Assembly: GCA_022828595.1 (NCBI GenBank)
Contig: JAKGHH010000002.1
Span: 65,568,383 to 65,632,382, forward strand
DNA length: 64,000 nucleotides
Origin: Nelumbo lutea
Taxonomy: Eukaryota > Streptophyta > Magnoliopsida > Proteales > Nelumbonaceae
Direction of reading: 5' to 3'
Position numbers and translations under genes: made by a program. A model generated the notes under the pieces. The model ran no database searches. It saw only the letters and a list, made by a program, of their open reading frames with translations, and had not been told where the DNA came from. This document shows, piece by piece, positions 52,281 to 64,000 of the stretch (positions are counted from its first letter, which is position 1; each line of letters begins with the position of its first letter).

Positions 52281-55200
52281 CTAACATAATCAAAAGGTAA
52301 CGGCCACAGGCAAAACCCAAATTAAGTTTGTAGCAGATGAGCCCAATAGGTAATAATTCAAAGAACAAGGGATCGAAATTCGTAATGATGCAGAAGCAAA
52401 TAATCTTTTAAAGGTCCAAACACGCTTTTATTAGGGAATGGACTTTGAAGCTTCATACCATGAATCTGTTGCAGGAGGAAAAGTTACAACTTTTGAAAAT
52501 AGTAGTAGAGAGAGAGAGGTGATTAAACCAGGTCCAGCATATTCATCGAGCCTGGCATAGTTTACAAGCCCCAAGCGCGGCCTAGGCCTCAAATGGCAGA
52601 ATAGATTATCCCCGAAGCCCATGGCTTGTATAAAATAAATAGGCCCAACAAGCCTAGATGCGAATTGGGAAAACAGTATGGATTGAGAATACCTGGAAGG
52701 AAGAAGATGAAAGACAAGACTCAGACTCAAGGAAGATTATTATTTCAACTTCAACCCATTTGGAGGAGGTTTCATGTTTCACTCGAAAGTTTTTTCCCCT
52801 GAGGTACCCAGGCCTTCAGTACAAGCTCAGGCTCAGTGAGCTGTGATTTGGAGGTCCAACAGATTCCTGTTTGTTAACAAAAGACAATATGGGCCTGCTG
52901 CGTGAGTCTGGTGGGTCCTGTCCCGGCCTTTGCTGTCCTATTTAAGAGTGCAGGCCGGGCTGGGTTAGGTTACGTTGAGGTCAATCCTAATCTAGTATAA
53001 TCCTCAAATTTCAAGTTTAGGTTAGGATCGGATTGGGTTCAAGTTAGGTTCGGATTGGCCTGACTTTTCTACTTTTGTCAAATATACTTATTTCTTAGAT
53101 TCTAAGGGCTCATCTTAATTCAATGTTAGAATTAATTATTATGTGTAAAATAATATAGTTATCGTGGTTTTAGAAAAAAAATTGTCTTTAAACCAAGTAT
53201 ATGTTTGGCATCGATGCTGTTGATCAGAAAATGGTGTTGCTGATGTGTGGGTTGGAAGCATCATTTTCTGAGAAAATGGTGTCTTTTTTTAATTTGGAAT
53301 CGTTGCCGATAGGTAGGACATTTCCTAGAGCAACAACTTTTTCTATTTATTACCAATGCTTCAAGAAACGTTTTCAGCACTAATACCCATTATCCAGTGC
53401 CACATCACTGCCACCTCACATCCCTGTTGGGCGCTGAGGGAGGTGCCTAAAGTCTGGGTCTTAAACTCTTGATAACATTCTTCTTCCAATATATAATAGG
53501 CTGGAAAACATAGCTAGGGCAAGGGTTTTATAAATTTTACACCCGACCTGCCTCCCTAAACCTCCTAACCCATACAATGCCCCACAATGCCAAAATCCAT
53601 AGTAGGTTGGATTTTGAGGATCCAATGCTCCCCTCCCTATAGGACAGGTTGGATTTAAATTTGCATCTAATTTCCCATTATTTCTTGTTGTATATAAATA
53701 ATAAAAAAGTAAAACAACATGAACAAACAACCACATTTTTAATTATTTGATTAAAATATAAAAAACACATAAACTATCAATTATTTTTTTACATAAAATT
53801 TAAAATATCAATAAATTTAACATCTAGTACATAAAATTCATATGCTTTCCCACAATATGCAAGCGGAAAAAGTTAGATTTAGCTTAATACCACATATTCT
53901 ACTTGTACCTGTGTGGGTTCTAGAACACAAAACCCCATTTCTGCCCCAAAATCCATCATTGAAATAAAAAAATCCATCCCTTTGAGTGAGTAGGGGCAAC
54001 CCATCCCTTCGAGCCTGCCGACCGAATAAGGTAGAAATTAACATCCCTAAAGCGGAGGCTATGTCTCGACCAAGACAAGCCTCAGAAAATTACTACTACA
54101 TGCCAAAGATTAATCTAAACAAATAGGAATACAATACCAATTGGAGTTCTCTCACCATTGAACAAATAAATAGATACCCTTTTTGTGTATTATTGCTTCT
54201 TGCTTAGAACATAAGATGATGTTACCCATCAATGGTGCCGATTTACGCTTCTATTCGTTAGTATTTGGTTTATTTGAATCTTTGTATTTTGATAATGGGA
54301 GAGTTGTCTTTGGCCTGGGTCCAGCTGAATAAGCATATTTCCAAATACAATTCCATACAAATCCCTATAACGTGTGTATAAAAATTGTTTATAGTTAATT
54401 TAACAAACACTTAAAATTCAAGTCCATCAATCCAAAGCACCTTTGTTTTGTCAGCAAGATAAGCCCTTGTTTAACAGGTTCAATGACTTGTTTGGTGAGT
54501 CAAGGGCGTCATTCAACACTATTTCACCCTGAAGTCTGAATCCGTTTGTTTAATTCTTCTTGGCTTTTCTTTTGTTTATAGATCAAATTTCATTTGCACT
54601 GGTGCAAATGCACATGGGGCCGGTTATCAATGGATTTCTAAGGCCTATACCCAATTCAACTCCGAATCCAATTGTCCTGGATTTGAATGTTAGAACTTGC
54701 ATTCCATTAATAATTGGATCGGCTGCGAATTTAATTCCTTCTTACTAAAATCAAGTTCGATAAAAAATTATTATTTTATGTATATATGAAATATAATTAT
54801 GTATATATAAAGATATTATGTATAATTATATAAAATTTATAATTGATAAATTTAATGGTTTATAATTATATACATTTATCATGCATATATAAATTAAAAA
54901 TAATTAATTTTTTATCATTTTAAACACAATAAAATAGTTGTGGATTAAATCCAAATCTGATCCAAAATCCGACATGATAAATGGGTCGATGCAAATGCAG
55001 ATCTAGAGATTTTCATAGTGCAAATGAACTGAGTAAATTGTAAATCCTGATTTACTTTTCTTTCGGACTCAAATTTGTTTTGTAAAGTTAAAAAGGGAAA
55101 TAAAATTATGCAATATCGGCTGGGGGAAAGTAATTTGTTTTGGACGAATGAGGTAGGAAGCAAATTGATGTGGCCCCATGGAAGATAACTAAGGTAGAAG

Positions 55201-56288
55201 GAAAGTGGTGCATATCTATGCAAAATTTGCACTCGCAATTTGTATTTCCTTGTTAATCAAACAGTTTTGGACCCTTTTTTAGCAGACTCTGGATTCGATC
55301 GGGTTCTTAGTGAGCTTTCAAGCCAGTAATGTGTAAACTGAGCTTGTATAGTCAGCATTTTCATTTCCAGTTTGTCAAATTATTTCATCAGCTTGACATA
55401 CTATGGTTTATTCCGAAACGACCTTGTATTGGTCAGTCTTCCATTGCTCTATGACTTTTGACTAATTATGATCCCTTTTGGCTCAAGCATATTTGATTGA
55501 ACTGAGTGTCTAAATCCTTTTTGAATTTTGATTCAATTAGAGGCCCCTCTGTGATTTCTTACCAAGATTTGTTTTAGACTTTTATGTATATATGTTGAAG
55601 GTCTCAGGAGTTGGAATGGATAGACATCTGCATCCGAGCTTTATCTGATCACTATTTGGATGAGAGTATGTGATGGGACATACTTGGATTCGATTTAGCT
55701 ATTACATATATACATTGATAAAATCGTTAACTAGAAAACTTCCTTCCAATATTATTTAATATTATTATTTCTCATCAAGAAAATCAGTGAAGATATCATT
55801 CAATTCAAAGTATTCACATTCAAAATATCATTGTGAATCATCTAAGCTTTGTCCCAAATCAAATTATATGGGGTCGGCTACATATATCATCTTTCATGAT
55901 TTTCGGTTCTTTAATTTTACAGCCATATTTTCAAATTCTTACTATTTTAAGGGCCCATTTGATTTGTGGGAATAGGGGTCTAGAATCGGAATTGAAATGA
56001 GTCCAATTGTTTGGTTGGGTGGAATCGGGATCTTATTCTCATTTCTGGTGGAATGGCATTCTCCCCATTTGAGGGAATGGTCATTCTCTCCCCCTCCCTT
56101 TGGAATGAAATCTCATTCCAACTGATTTCAATTCCTATTCCAATTCAGACAAATTCTGATTTTGAATGTAAATTAAATGGATCCTAATTCATGTTCTTTG
56201 GTTCTGCCTTTAGCCCTTTTAGCCCCTTCAACTTGTAATTATATCTCTTTTTATGCACATGATCTGTAGAAGCATCTAATATAACCAT
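52281..56288. other. Intergenic, no gene seen
   Basis: AT-rich, with low-complexity GGTTAGG/CGGATTGGG stretches at 52970-53065 and an extremely AT-rich segment at 54770-54930. At about 55949-56190 is a GGGCCCATTTGATTTG-started stretch resembling the ends of decayed hAT elements. No coding signature. Confidence 0.5.
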
Positions 56289-57048
56289 GTTAGGGCTGTT
56301 GTGAAGATGACGATGAGAACTCTAATGCTGCGCAATTTGACTACTCCTAACTGGCAGTGGCTTAGTTTCTAGTAGACAACGGACATGGAGAATCTGCATA
56401 GAAAATTAGAGAACCCGAGGGTGCTTACCCGGCGAGGTTGCTCCGATGCTTAAGTCAGTTTATGCGAGCTGATGATAATCAAAGAGCAAGAGAGCTAGTA
56501 GCAGTAAAAACGCATACACCTTTGCCCCCAAAGGTTTGGGGTCTTTATATACTGGAGTCCTCGTGGGCTTTATGGAGTAGTTTCGTGATCTTTGCCATGA
56601 TAAGGTTTGCTTCCGTATTATATGGAGATAGCGCTTCAATTGATAAGGCTAATCGCTTCTGCCTGAATCGGATGAGGAGATAATGCTTAGTTGTTGCGAG
56701 ATGTGATCCCGCAGAACTCGAGAACCGTTAGAGAGAATTTTGGGATCATATCGAGGGCAGACCGGTATACCTGAGCTGGTTTCTACCTCAAACTGATGTT
56801 CTCAAGCTAAGTGTCATACACCCCAAACTGGATTATGTGCTGAAGCCGCGACCTGGTACCGAGGTGCCCTTAGCTCGGGATGGGTACCAAAGTGCCTTTA
56901 GCTCGGGATGATTTCAGCTCGAAGAATCCCTAGCTCGGGGTAGTGGAGCATTACTTTGTAGTGAGCTGGCTATGTTGAGTTGTCACCTATGTCGAGTCAT
57001 TCCCACGTCTCCCTTTATTATGAGGTCGGGCCAAATCACCTTCCATCA
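56289..57048 (-). repeat. Tat-2 3' LTR (left limit uncertain)
   Basis: The right end CCATCA|ATTGCCCCCC matches the Tat-1 boundary exactly. Inside, TATATAAAG on - at 56543-56551 is a plausible LTR TATA box. The 28-bp repeat GGTACCGAGGTGCCC.. is present twice (56855-56882, 56883-56910). The hairpin array of Tat-1 is absent. Confidence 0.65.
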
Positions 57049-57357
57049 ATTGCCCCCCACTCCCCGAGCTAGGGGTCCTGACCTGGTGTGGGGAGTTCAC
57101 GACATGACGAGTGGATTTGGTTCAATGTTTAGGCCGTCCAATCAGATAGTTCATCAGTCGGACTAGTTCGCCGCTCGACTCAATCAAGAATAACATGGGT
57201 TGCGTACGGCTTACGCGCAGACGTCACACGATCTATAAACTCCGCAGACATCAAAAAATGTGCTAAATTGATTTCAATCTCGGGGGCCGTGCAACCTATT
57301 TTCTTGAGAGCCGTTGGATCGCCTTGATCTTGACTGTTGATTTTCAAACATAGCGGC

Positions 57358-57365
57358 TATAAATA
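57358..57365 (+). promoter_or_regulatory. TATA box of the Tat-2 antisense gene
   Basis: TATAAATA in GGCTATAAATAGGGGGGACCC, conserved with 36602-36609 of Tat-1 in sequence and in position relative to the 3' LTR. Confidence 0.7.
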
Positions 57366-57634
57366 GGGGGGACCCAAGACATTTTTCCTTGCCATAAGTT
57401 CACTAGTCTTCGCTTAGAGGTCGTGCTTAGACTCTTTAGCTTGAGTTCCTCAGTTCGGTCGTTTTCCTAGGTGAGTCTCCCCTAGCCTTTTCTTTCAATT
57501 TAGTTATGTTCGTAGTTATGTCGTAGTTTAGTTTTGATAGTCTTTTAGATTAGCCCGAGGAAGGTACCTCGGCTCAGGTTGGTCCTCCCAAGGTGGAGTC
57601 ATCCTAGGAGGCACGAGAGGCCACGGATAATCCG

Positions 57635-59199
57635 GTGTCTACTTCTCATCGAGGTCAGGCACTTGACAGATTTGGTCCCTCGACGCTGACTGTGTATAGG
57701 CTAAGGGCTTTAATAGATCGGTATCACCTCCCGAATGAGTACACCTATAACCTTCCTGTAAGTAACTTCCCTTGGGAACACGATTATAATGAGATTGTAA
57801 TTCTTGAGGAGCAGCTCGTGGCTGGTCTTCGCTTACCTTTGCACCCGTTGATCATAGAATTCCTAAATTTCTTCAACATCACCATAGACCAATTACACCC
57901 AAACTCAATCCAAAATGTAGTAGGGATCATCTCTCTTTTTTACGAGTATTGTCTACCTCTCGACCTCGATATTTTTCCTTCTATCTTGTCCATAAAAAAG
58001 AACTCTTCTTGTGTCCTTCCTAAGCATAGGAGGACCTATTATCTGTCTCCTCGCCTGGGCTATAAGCTTTTGCACAAACTACCCAATAGGATCCCGGTCG
58101 GGAAACAGAGTTATTTTGTAGTTCGTAATCCCGTAAGGTGGCCTTTTCCTACCCATTGGAGGGCTGCCATCCAGGACTCCGGTGTTAGGCTGGACCTGAA
58201 GACAAGGGAGACGCTCCATTCATGGGCGGAGCTCAACTTCCACTGTAAGGATTACCTTACCGAAGATAAACTCATGCAGATCGGCTTGAGTCCTGGTAGG
58301 TCATCTCAGTTTAAAGTTGGATCTTATTTTGATAGTTGTATTCTATTCTTGTCGAAACCAGGTTTGTTGTAGCTCCCATGAATCTCAATGCGGACAAGCT
58401 TTTTGGGCAGATGAAAGGAAAGAAGAAGTGAGCTACCAAAAGAGCTCGTACTGAGTCTCCAGAGCCCACCATCCCTGAGCCCGAACAACCTTCTAGCGCA
58501 TCTCCGATAATTGACTTGGAATTGGAGAAGGTCCCGCCTTGTATGCCTGAGACATCTTCGGGGTCTACCCTTGCGATGACTGTTGCTTCTTTGGGGAGCG
58601 GGGAAGAAGTTCAGAGTATCATGACTCCACAATGCAACCTCCAAAAGAGTAAAGGAGCTGTGTATTCTGAGGAAGTCGCGAGCTGGGTTGAACTAACACC
58701 TACTCAGCACGAGGCTCGGGCGTCTACCCATTATATGGTGGTAAGTCTTGCTCTACTTTGATTTATGTATTTGTAGATTTGCTGGTACTAATTTATACAC
58801 TCTTGGCAGGTGAACACCGCCATGCACGCCTTGACTTACCAGTCCGAGCAGCACTTGAAGCGGGCTCTAGCTGTTGAGAATTCATCTCGTGAGGCTGATA
58901 CTGAGCTGAATTTAGCTCGCAACAAGATCAGTCAACTGGAGGACCATGCGTGAGCTCAGGAAGAACTTATCGCATCGCTGATGTCGGAGAAGGCAGATCT
59001 GAAGCGCCAGGTGGAGAACCTTGAGGCCGACGTCAAGGAGCGAACTGAAATTCTTCTCAAGGCCATGGAGGAAGCTAAGGTCAAGGCCGTTGAGGATTAT
59101 AAGAGCTCGGAGGAATTCGAGGGAGAGCTGATCGAGGCCGGATTGGAGGGCTACCATAAAGGCTTCAACCTCCAAAAGACCAAGTGCGAGTTCCCGTAG
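57635..59199 (+). pseudogene. Antisense gene of Tat-2 (broken)
   Basis: Exon 1 (to 58295) reads RFGPSTLTVYRLRALIDRYH, SNFPWEHDYNEIVILEEQL and DQLHPNSIQNVVGIISLFYE, parallel to Tat-1. Upstream of 57635 the acidic N-terminus has stops and no intact ATG. Intron 1 is 58296-58372 (GTAGGT..TTGTAG, in frame); intron 2 is 58741-58809 (GTAAGT..TTGGCAG). Exon 2 has a TGA at 58429-58431, exon 3 a TGA at 58951-58953. Exon 3 holds a coiled coil ([20 protein letters not shown]) and ends early after [16 protein letters not shown], where a deletion joins it to the integrase remnant. Confidence 0.8.
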
Positions 59200-60110
59200 C
59201 TCAATATGAGTGCCATCGATATGAGTTCCCGCAGCTCGATATGAGGCTGGATCGAAGGGCTGTAGGTCGCTCTCATTCACTTCTTCGTCGTGTGCTTCCA
59301 GGCGTAGCGTAGGAACCTCGATCTCGGTTGGGATCACCACCTCCATGCCGTAGGTGAGGTTGAAAGGATTCTCACCCGTGGCGGTCTTCACAGTGGTCCG
59401 GTAAGCCCAAAGTACACTAGGTAGCTTGTCAACCCATAATCCTTTAGCTCAGGCTAAGCGTGCCTTCAGTCCGTAGAGGATGGCCCTATTTGTGACTTTC
59501 TCTTAGCCGTTGTCTTGAGGGTGCGCCACCGAGGTGAAATTTGGTTGTATCCCCATTTCTTTGCACCAGTTATGGAACTTTATGTCTTTGAACTGCTTGC
59601 CATTGTCATAGATAGGTACTCGAGGTAGTCTGAAACGCAAACTATATTCCTCTAGAAGTAGTTTTGAATGGTTCGCACTGTGATCATCGCAAGAGGTTTA
59701 GCCTCCACCCACTTCGTGAATTAGTCCACTACTACCACTAGGAATCTCCTCTGTCCTGTCGCTGGCGGGAATGGTCCAAGTATGTCAATTCCCCACTGTG
59801 CGAAAGGTCATGGGCTGGTGAGATACTTTAGGTCGGTAGTAGGCTGGTGGTGGATGTTGGCGTGTCTTTGACATTTGTCGCATCTTTTGACGAACTTAAT
59901 CGCATCTGCCTTCATCGTTGGCCAGTAATAGCCCTACCGTAGCGCTTTTTGGGCGAGAGCCCTACCCCCAAGTGTCCACCGCACAAACCCTCATGAGTGT
60001 CGTGGAGTACGAGTTCGACCTCAGAAGGTCGTAAGCAGCACAGATAGGGGAGCGTATTTGGTTGTCTGACGCTCTACCCTTCTGGCGGCATTACGATCTG
60101 CAGGGAGGGT
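59200..60110 (-). pseudogene. Tat-2 integrase remnant
   Basis: On - in several frames: [31 protein letters not shown] and [20 protein letters not shown], then loss of the rest. About the last 105 residues present in Tat-1 (GPNWEGPYKV to RRYYL) are missing. Catalytic-core similarity to Tat-1 extends to about 60000. Stops and frameshifts are frequent. Confidence 0.75.
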
Positions 60111-60139
60111 CCCATGGAGCAGATAACTTGTGAGTGGAT

Positions 60140-61455
60140 CAATCCAGCTCGGCTCTTCTTATGCAACAGGAGCGACCTCTTCTGCCCCCCCCCCCCCCGA
60201 GAATGCTAGGCCGAGACAAGTTTTCTATGTACACGATTCTCATGGTGTTGTCACTTGAGCTGGCAAATCGAGATAGGGCATTGGCCTCAACATTCTTGGA
60301 TCTCGAGATTTGCCTGATGAAGTAGGATTGGAAGTCGCGTAGAGTTCTCTGACTTTGGCTAGGTAGGCAATCAAGGTTGGTTCGCGGGCTTCATAGTCAT
60401 CGGTGACCTGGTTGACCACAAGCTAAGAATCACTGTAGATGATGAGGTGCTGAGCTCTTACTTCGCTTGCCAAGGCGAGCCCGGCTATCAACGCTTCGTA
60501 TTCTGCTTCGTTGTTGGACAACGAACTCAAACCGAAGCGCGTACTCCAATTTCACTCCGCTTGGCCTGTACAGGATGATCCCAACTCTGCTACCTTGCTA
60601 ATTTGATGAGTCGTCTACATGTAGGATCTAGGGCTCCTCATCCTAGGTCGGGTTTGTTCCAATAGGAAGTGGTGCCGCACTGGTTGAAGCTTCTCCGTGC
60701 TCGGGCTCGATCAACTCAGGGACTGCAATGCTGAAGGTACATTCTGCGATGAAGTCGGCCAAGGCTTGGGCCTTGATGGCAGTTCGGGGCTCGTACTGAA
60801 TGTCATATTCGCTGAGCTCGATGGCCCACTTCATTAATCTATCGAAAACCTCAGGCTTGAGCAGGACTTGCTTCAGAGGTTCATTGGTAAAGACGACGAT
60901 GGTATGAGCTTGGAAATATGGCTGAAGCTTCCGAGCTGCAATGACTAGCGTGTACGCTAACTTTTCGATCTCTGGATACCTCATTTCTGCGTCCTGCAAA
61001 ACTTTGCCAACATAGTAGATGGGTCTTTGAACCCGATCTACTTCTTTTATTAGTGCCGAGTTGACTACCTCCTCACTTGCGGAGAGGTACAACTTCAAGA
61101 TACCAGCCTCCTCGGGTTGGGTTAAAATCGGGATGCTGGCGAGGTACCTTTCGACCTTGTCGAAAGCGAGATGGCACTCTTTTGTCCATTCGAAATCTTT
61201 GCTTCTTTTGAGATCCTTGAAGAAAGGCGGGCATCGATCTGCCGATTTAGACATGAAACGGCTCAGAACGGCTATCCGACTGTTCAACCTCTGAACCTCT
61301 TTCAATTTACGGGGCGGTCTCATGTTTAGGATTGCCTTAATTTTCTCAGGGTTGGCCTCAATACCACATCGGTTAACGATGTAACGCAAGAACTTACCCG
61401 AAATGACACCGAAGGCGCACTTATTGGGAATCAATTTCATATTATATTTATGCAA
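60140..61455 (-). pseudogene. Tat-2 RT C-terminus and RNase H domains
   Basis: The open frame 61455-60643 (270 codons) reads MKLIPNKCAFGVISGKFLRY, RFMSKSADRCPPFFKDL, QRPIYYVGKVLQDAEMRYPE and KAQALADFIAECTFS. The second RNase H below 60640 is frame-broken. The linker between RNase H and integrase holds a run of 15 C (60185-60199), where Tat-1 has CCCC. Confidence 0.8.
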
Positions 61456-61494
61456 AATTTGAAAAACACAAGATAAATCTTTTATTAAATCATT

Positions 61495-61830
61495 TTAAAA
61501 CTGAGTTTTGACGACCATGTCGTCTACATAACACTCTACTTTTTTTCCGATCAACGGCTCAAACAATCGGTTTACAAGTCTTTGAAAAGTTGCCCCAGCA
61601 TTTTTTAGTCCGAAGGGCATGACCTTGTAACAGTACAGGTCTAGCTCGGTTATAAAGGCCATTTTTTCCTCATCAGCAAGGTCCATTCCGATCTGGTTGT
61701 AACTCGAATAAGCATACAGGAAGCTCAGCAACTCATGCCTTGAGGTCACGTCCACCAAACGGTTGATTTTTGGAAGTGGGAAGCAGTCCTTTGGGCAAGC
61801 TCGATTCAGGTCAGTATAGTCGATGCACAT
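61495..61830 (-). pseudogene. Tat-2 reverse transcriptase core
   Basis: DLNRACPKDCFPLPKIN, YSSYNQIGMD, YKVMPFGLKNAGATFQRLVN and YVDDMVVKTQF, then a stop at 61495-61497. The YVDD active site is intact. The preceding N-terminal part of RT (61831-62030) is frame-broken. Confidence 0.85.
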
Positions 61831-62034
61831 GCGCCACTTACCGTTGGCCTTTTTTTACTAGAACAGGGTTATTCACCTAGCTCAGGTAATGGACCTCCTT
61901 GATGAAATCGACTGCAAGGAGTTTCTCGACCTCCTCGTCAACTATTCTCCAGCGCTCTGGGGCTAATTTGTGTTTCTTATGTTTAACGGACCTAACAGTT
62001 AAGATCGCATAGGCTCCTCAATCAAAGCGTCGAT

Positions 62035-62586
62035 CTAGATAGTCTTGGCTGGATCTTCCGCTAAAATGGGTATAGAGGTCGTCTCTTCTATGGGTGAAGC
62101 TCGCTCCTCATGGACCTCCGTAGGTCGCTCCAACTCAAGGTCGTCTGTTGCCTTGGCTTTTCCTTTGAGGGTGGAGATGTAGCATTTGCGAGAATTGAGC
62201 TGGTCACCTCGCGCTACCCCAACTCCGAAGTCCATGGGGAACTTCATGGCCAAGTAATAGGTGGACACTACTGCACGTAGAGCATGGGTGATAGGACGAC
62301 CTATTATGGCATTGTACGGGGAGGGAGTTGCGACCCCTAGGAAAGTGTGGTCAAATCTCACTATGCTAGGCCAAGTACCGATCTCCACAGGTACTGTGAC
62401 TCTTCCCAGGGGCCTGAATTTCTCTATACTGAAGCCTACCAAGGGAGTGTTCATGGGCTTGATGTCGTTCTCCTGAAGCTGCAGCTTATCGAATGCATCT
62501 TTGAAGAGAATGTCCATCGAGCTGCCGGAGTCAACTAAGACGTGCTTCACCTCGAAGTCATTATTTCTCATCTTTATGATGAGCAT
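62035..62586 (-). pseudogene. Tat-2 aspartic protease
   Basis: HVLVDSGSSMDILFKDAFDK keeps the catalytic DSG that Tat-1 has lost. NAIIGRPITHALRAVVSTYY follows. 183 open codons, with a stop at the C-terminal side toward RT. Confidence 0.85.
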
Positions 62587-63999
62587 GTCATCATAGGGGT
62601 AATGGACTCCGCGCGTGTCATCTTCGGTGAAGAAAATGGGTTCTAACCTCGGCCGCTTCGGAGGATTCTACTCTTCTCTTTCAATCTCGCGAGCTGATGT
62701 CTTCGCTGCGGCTGAGGTGCAGCCCATGACAATCGATCCACCGATGATCATATGTATTATTCCACGAACTGACCTCTCTTCAAGCAGCTGTCTCTGCGGC
62801 TGCTCGATCTGCCTATTATTGGACTCGAGAACATCTCTATTTTGCTCCCCCTGCCGACCTGTTTGATTTTTATTATCATTTAGTACAAAATTTTTTAGAT
62901 ACCCGCTACAGATGAGTTTTTCTATCTCGTCACGGAGGTTTTTACAATTCTCGGTGCTATGACCATGATCTCTGTGAAAGTGGTAGTATACATTTCTATT
63001 CCTCGTGTTTGGGTCTCCTCTCATCCGAGGTGGCCACTTTACGTGATCGCTAAGAGAATTTCTACTCGCTTCACGTTCAAGGGGGTATAACTCCTTTCAG
63101 CTTGAGGAGCTCGGGAATGCTGATCTGATTTTCCCCCTCGAACTGGTTCGTCTTTCTTTCTCTTGTTGTCTCCATTAGTTGAGGTCTCACCTTCTCTTTT
63201 CCTCTTCTCTGGTGGATTCTCGCTCTTCTGGTTCATCTCTTCCTCTGTTCCGATCTGGTCAGCGAGCTTGAGAAACTCTGTGACATCTTTTGGTTTGTTA
63301 GCAAGCATGTGCCACTTGAATTCTTTCTGGGTGATTCCTCTCTTTACAGTTGTAAGTCTCACAGCGGGGTCTAGATCAGGAATCTGCAAGCATGCATCGT
63401 TGAAACGCTTGATGTAACTCTAGGTGGATTCTCCCTCTCTTTGGAGTGTACCATGAGGCTTTCCTGGGACCTCTGGCACCTCTTACTAGTGATGAAGTGC
63501 GAGGTAAAGATCTATACGAACTGTGCCCAGCTCTTGATCGTCCCGAGCGCAAGGTTTCTATACCATGTGCGAGCCATCCCCTTAAAAGTTGTGGAGAAAG
63601 CAACGCACATGCAGGATTCATCCGCTCTGGCCAGGTGCATTTGAGATTGAAATGAATCTACATGGTTGTTCGAATCGAACGACCCATCATACTTGCCTAG
63701 TACCTTGAAATCATTTGGCATTGGAGTGGCCAAGAGTTCAGGAGATGGGGAGACGACACCGTAAGGAGTGGGGTAATCTTCACGGTCCCCGAGATCGCCT
63801 CTTCTTTTCCCTTAGGCAGTTCGGGGGAGTTCTGGACTATTGCTCGATGAGCTCTGCGGTGTCGCCTTTGCTACTTCTTTATCGGCTCCGCGTTAGTACT
63901 ACTAGCCTCAGTATTGTCAGGTACCATTCTCACTGGCAGCTGTTCGAACTGCTGACAGCGGCTGCTGTGAACTGAAGGGCCTTGTCGGTTCTCCGCAAC
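62587..63999 (-). pseudogene. Tat-2 gag (broken, runs off right edge)
   Basis: The capsid part KYDGSFDSNNHVDSFQSQMH and MCVAFSTTFKGMARTWYRNL (63733-63512) reads through WAQF where Tat-1 has a stop. Then GITQKEFKWHMLANKPKDV (63389-63039) and the zinc-knuckle region YHFHRDHGHSTENCKNLRDE, in which the first Cys is Tyr. Frames change at about 63500 and 63030. Confidence 0.8.
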
Positions 64000-64000
64000 C

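Larger units (their letters stand above)
56289..63999 (-). mobile_element. Second Tat-type gypsy retrotransposon (Tat-2), decayed, runs off right edge
   Basis: Same gene order and orientation as the complete element at 34981-46554. The 3' LTR ends at 57048 with CCATCA, followed by the same polypurine tract. Then come antisense gene (+), integrase, RNase H, RT, protease and gag (-). The 5' LTR lies beyond the window. The left limit is a guess: TG at 56289 or 56297. Many stops and frameshifts and a large deletion show it is older or less constrained than Tat-1. Confidence 0.85.

Overview
This window is nuclear DNA of a flowering plant. The evidence is GT-AG introns, a FANTASTIC FOUR-type gene, a CRIB-RhoGAP (RopGAP) gene, an N-carbamoylputrescine amidase gene, and dense plant transposons: Ty1/copia, Ty3/gypsy of the Tat type, RNase H-bearing LINEs, an Au-like SINE and many hAT-like MITEs. 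The TE-laden introns suggest a non-grass, possibly early-diverging eudicot with expanded introns, but the species cannot be read from the sequence.

Host genes. (1) The last two coding exons of N-carbamoylputrescine amidase lie on the + strand (1381-1477 and 11057-11232), split by a 9.6 kb intron packed with nested transposons. (2) A single-exon FAF-like gene lies on the - strand (15929-16882). (3) A five-exon RopGAP gene of 509 codons lies on the - strand (29478 down to 20720). Its first intron carries a SINE and a MITE. I see no convincing host gene to the right of about 30 kb.

Transposons, left to right. 1-3.6 kb: LINE fragments, one inserted in another with an 18-bp target duplication. 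3.8-9.3 kb: a hAT-like MITE split by a complete but decayed copia element, each with its own target duplication. 9.5-10.6 kb: two LINE RNase H tails. 13.4-14.65 kb: a second MITE of the same family containing a SINE. 27.9-28.4, 32.6-33.6 and 48.3-52.3 kb: further MITEs, many with 8-bp duplications. 34,981-46,554: a complete 11.6 kb Tat-type gypsy element on the - strand, with LTRs, 5-bp duplication, gag, protease, RT, two RNase H domains and integrase. It also carries a long gene on the opposite strand with its own TATA box. About 56.3 kb to the window end: a second, more decayed Tat element in the same orientation, running off the right edge.

The most interesting signals are in the gypsy elements. 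First, the LTRs of the complete copy hold an array of 40-bp repeats. Two alternating repeat types form the same 8-bp hairpin with a compensatory base-pair change, and the array is twice as long in the 5' LTR. Second, the antisense gene keeps its TATA box and intron positions in both diverged copies. Also notable: both SINE copies are followed by an inverted copy of their own 5' end instead of a direct duplication.
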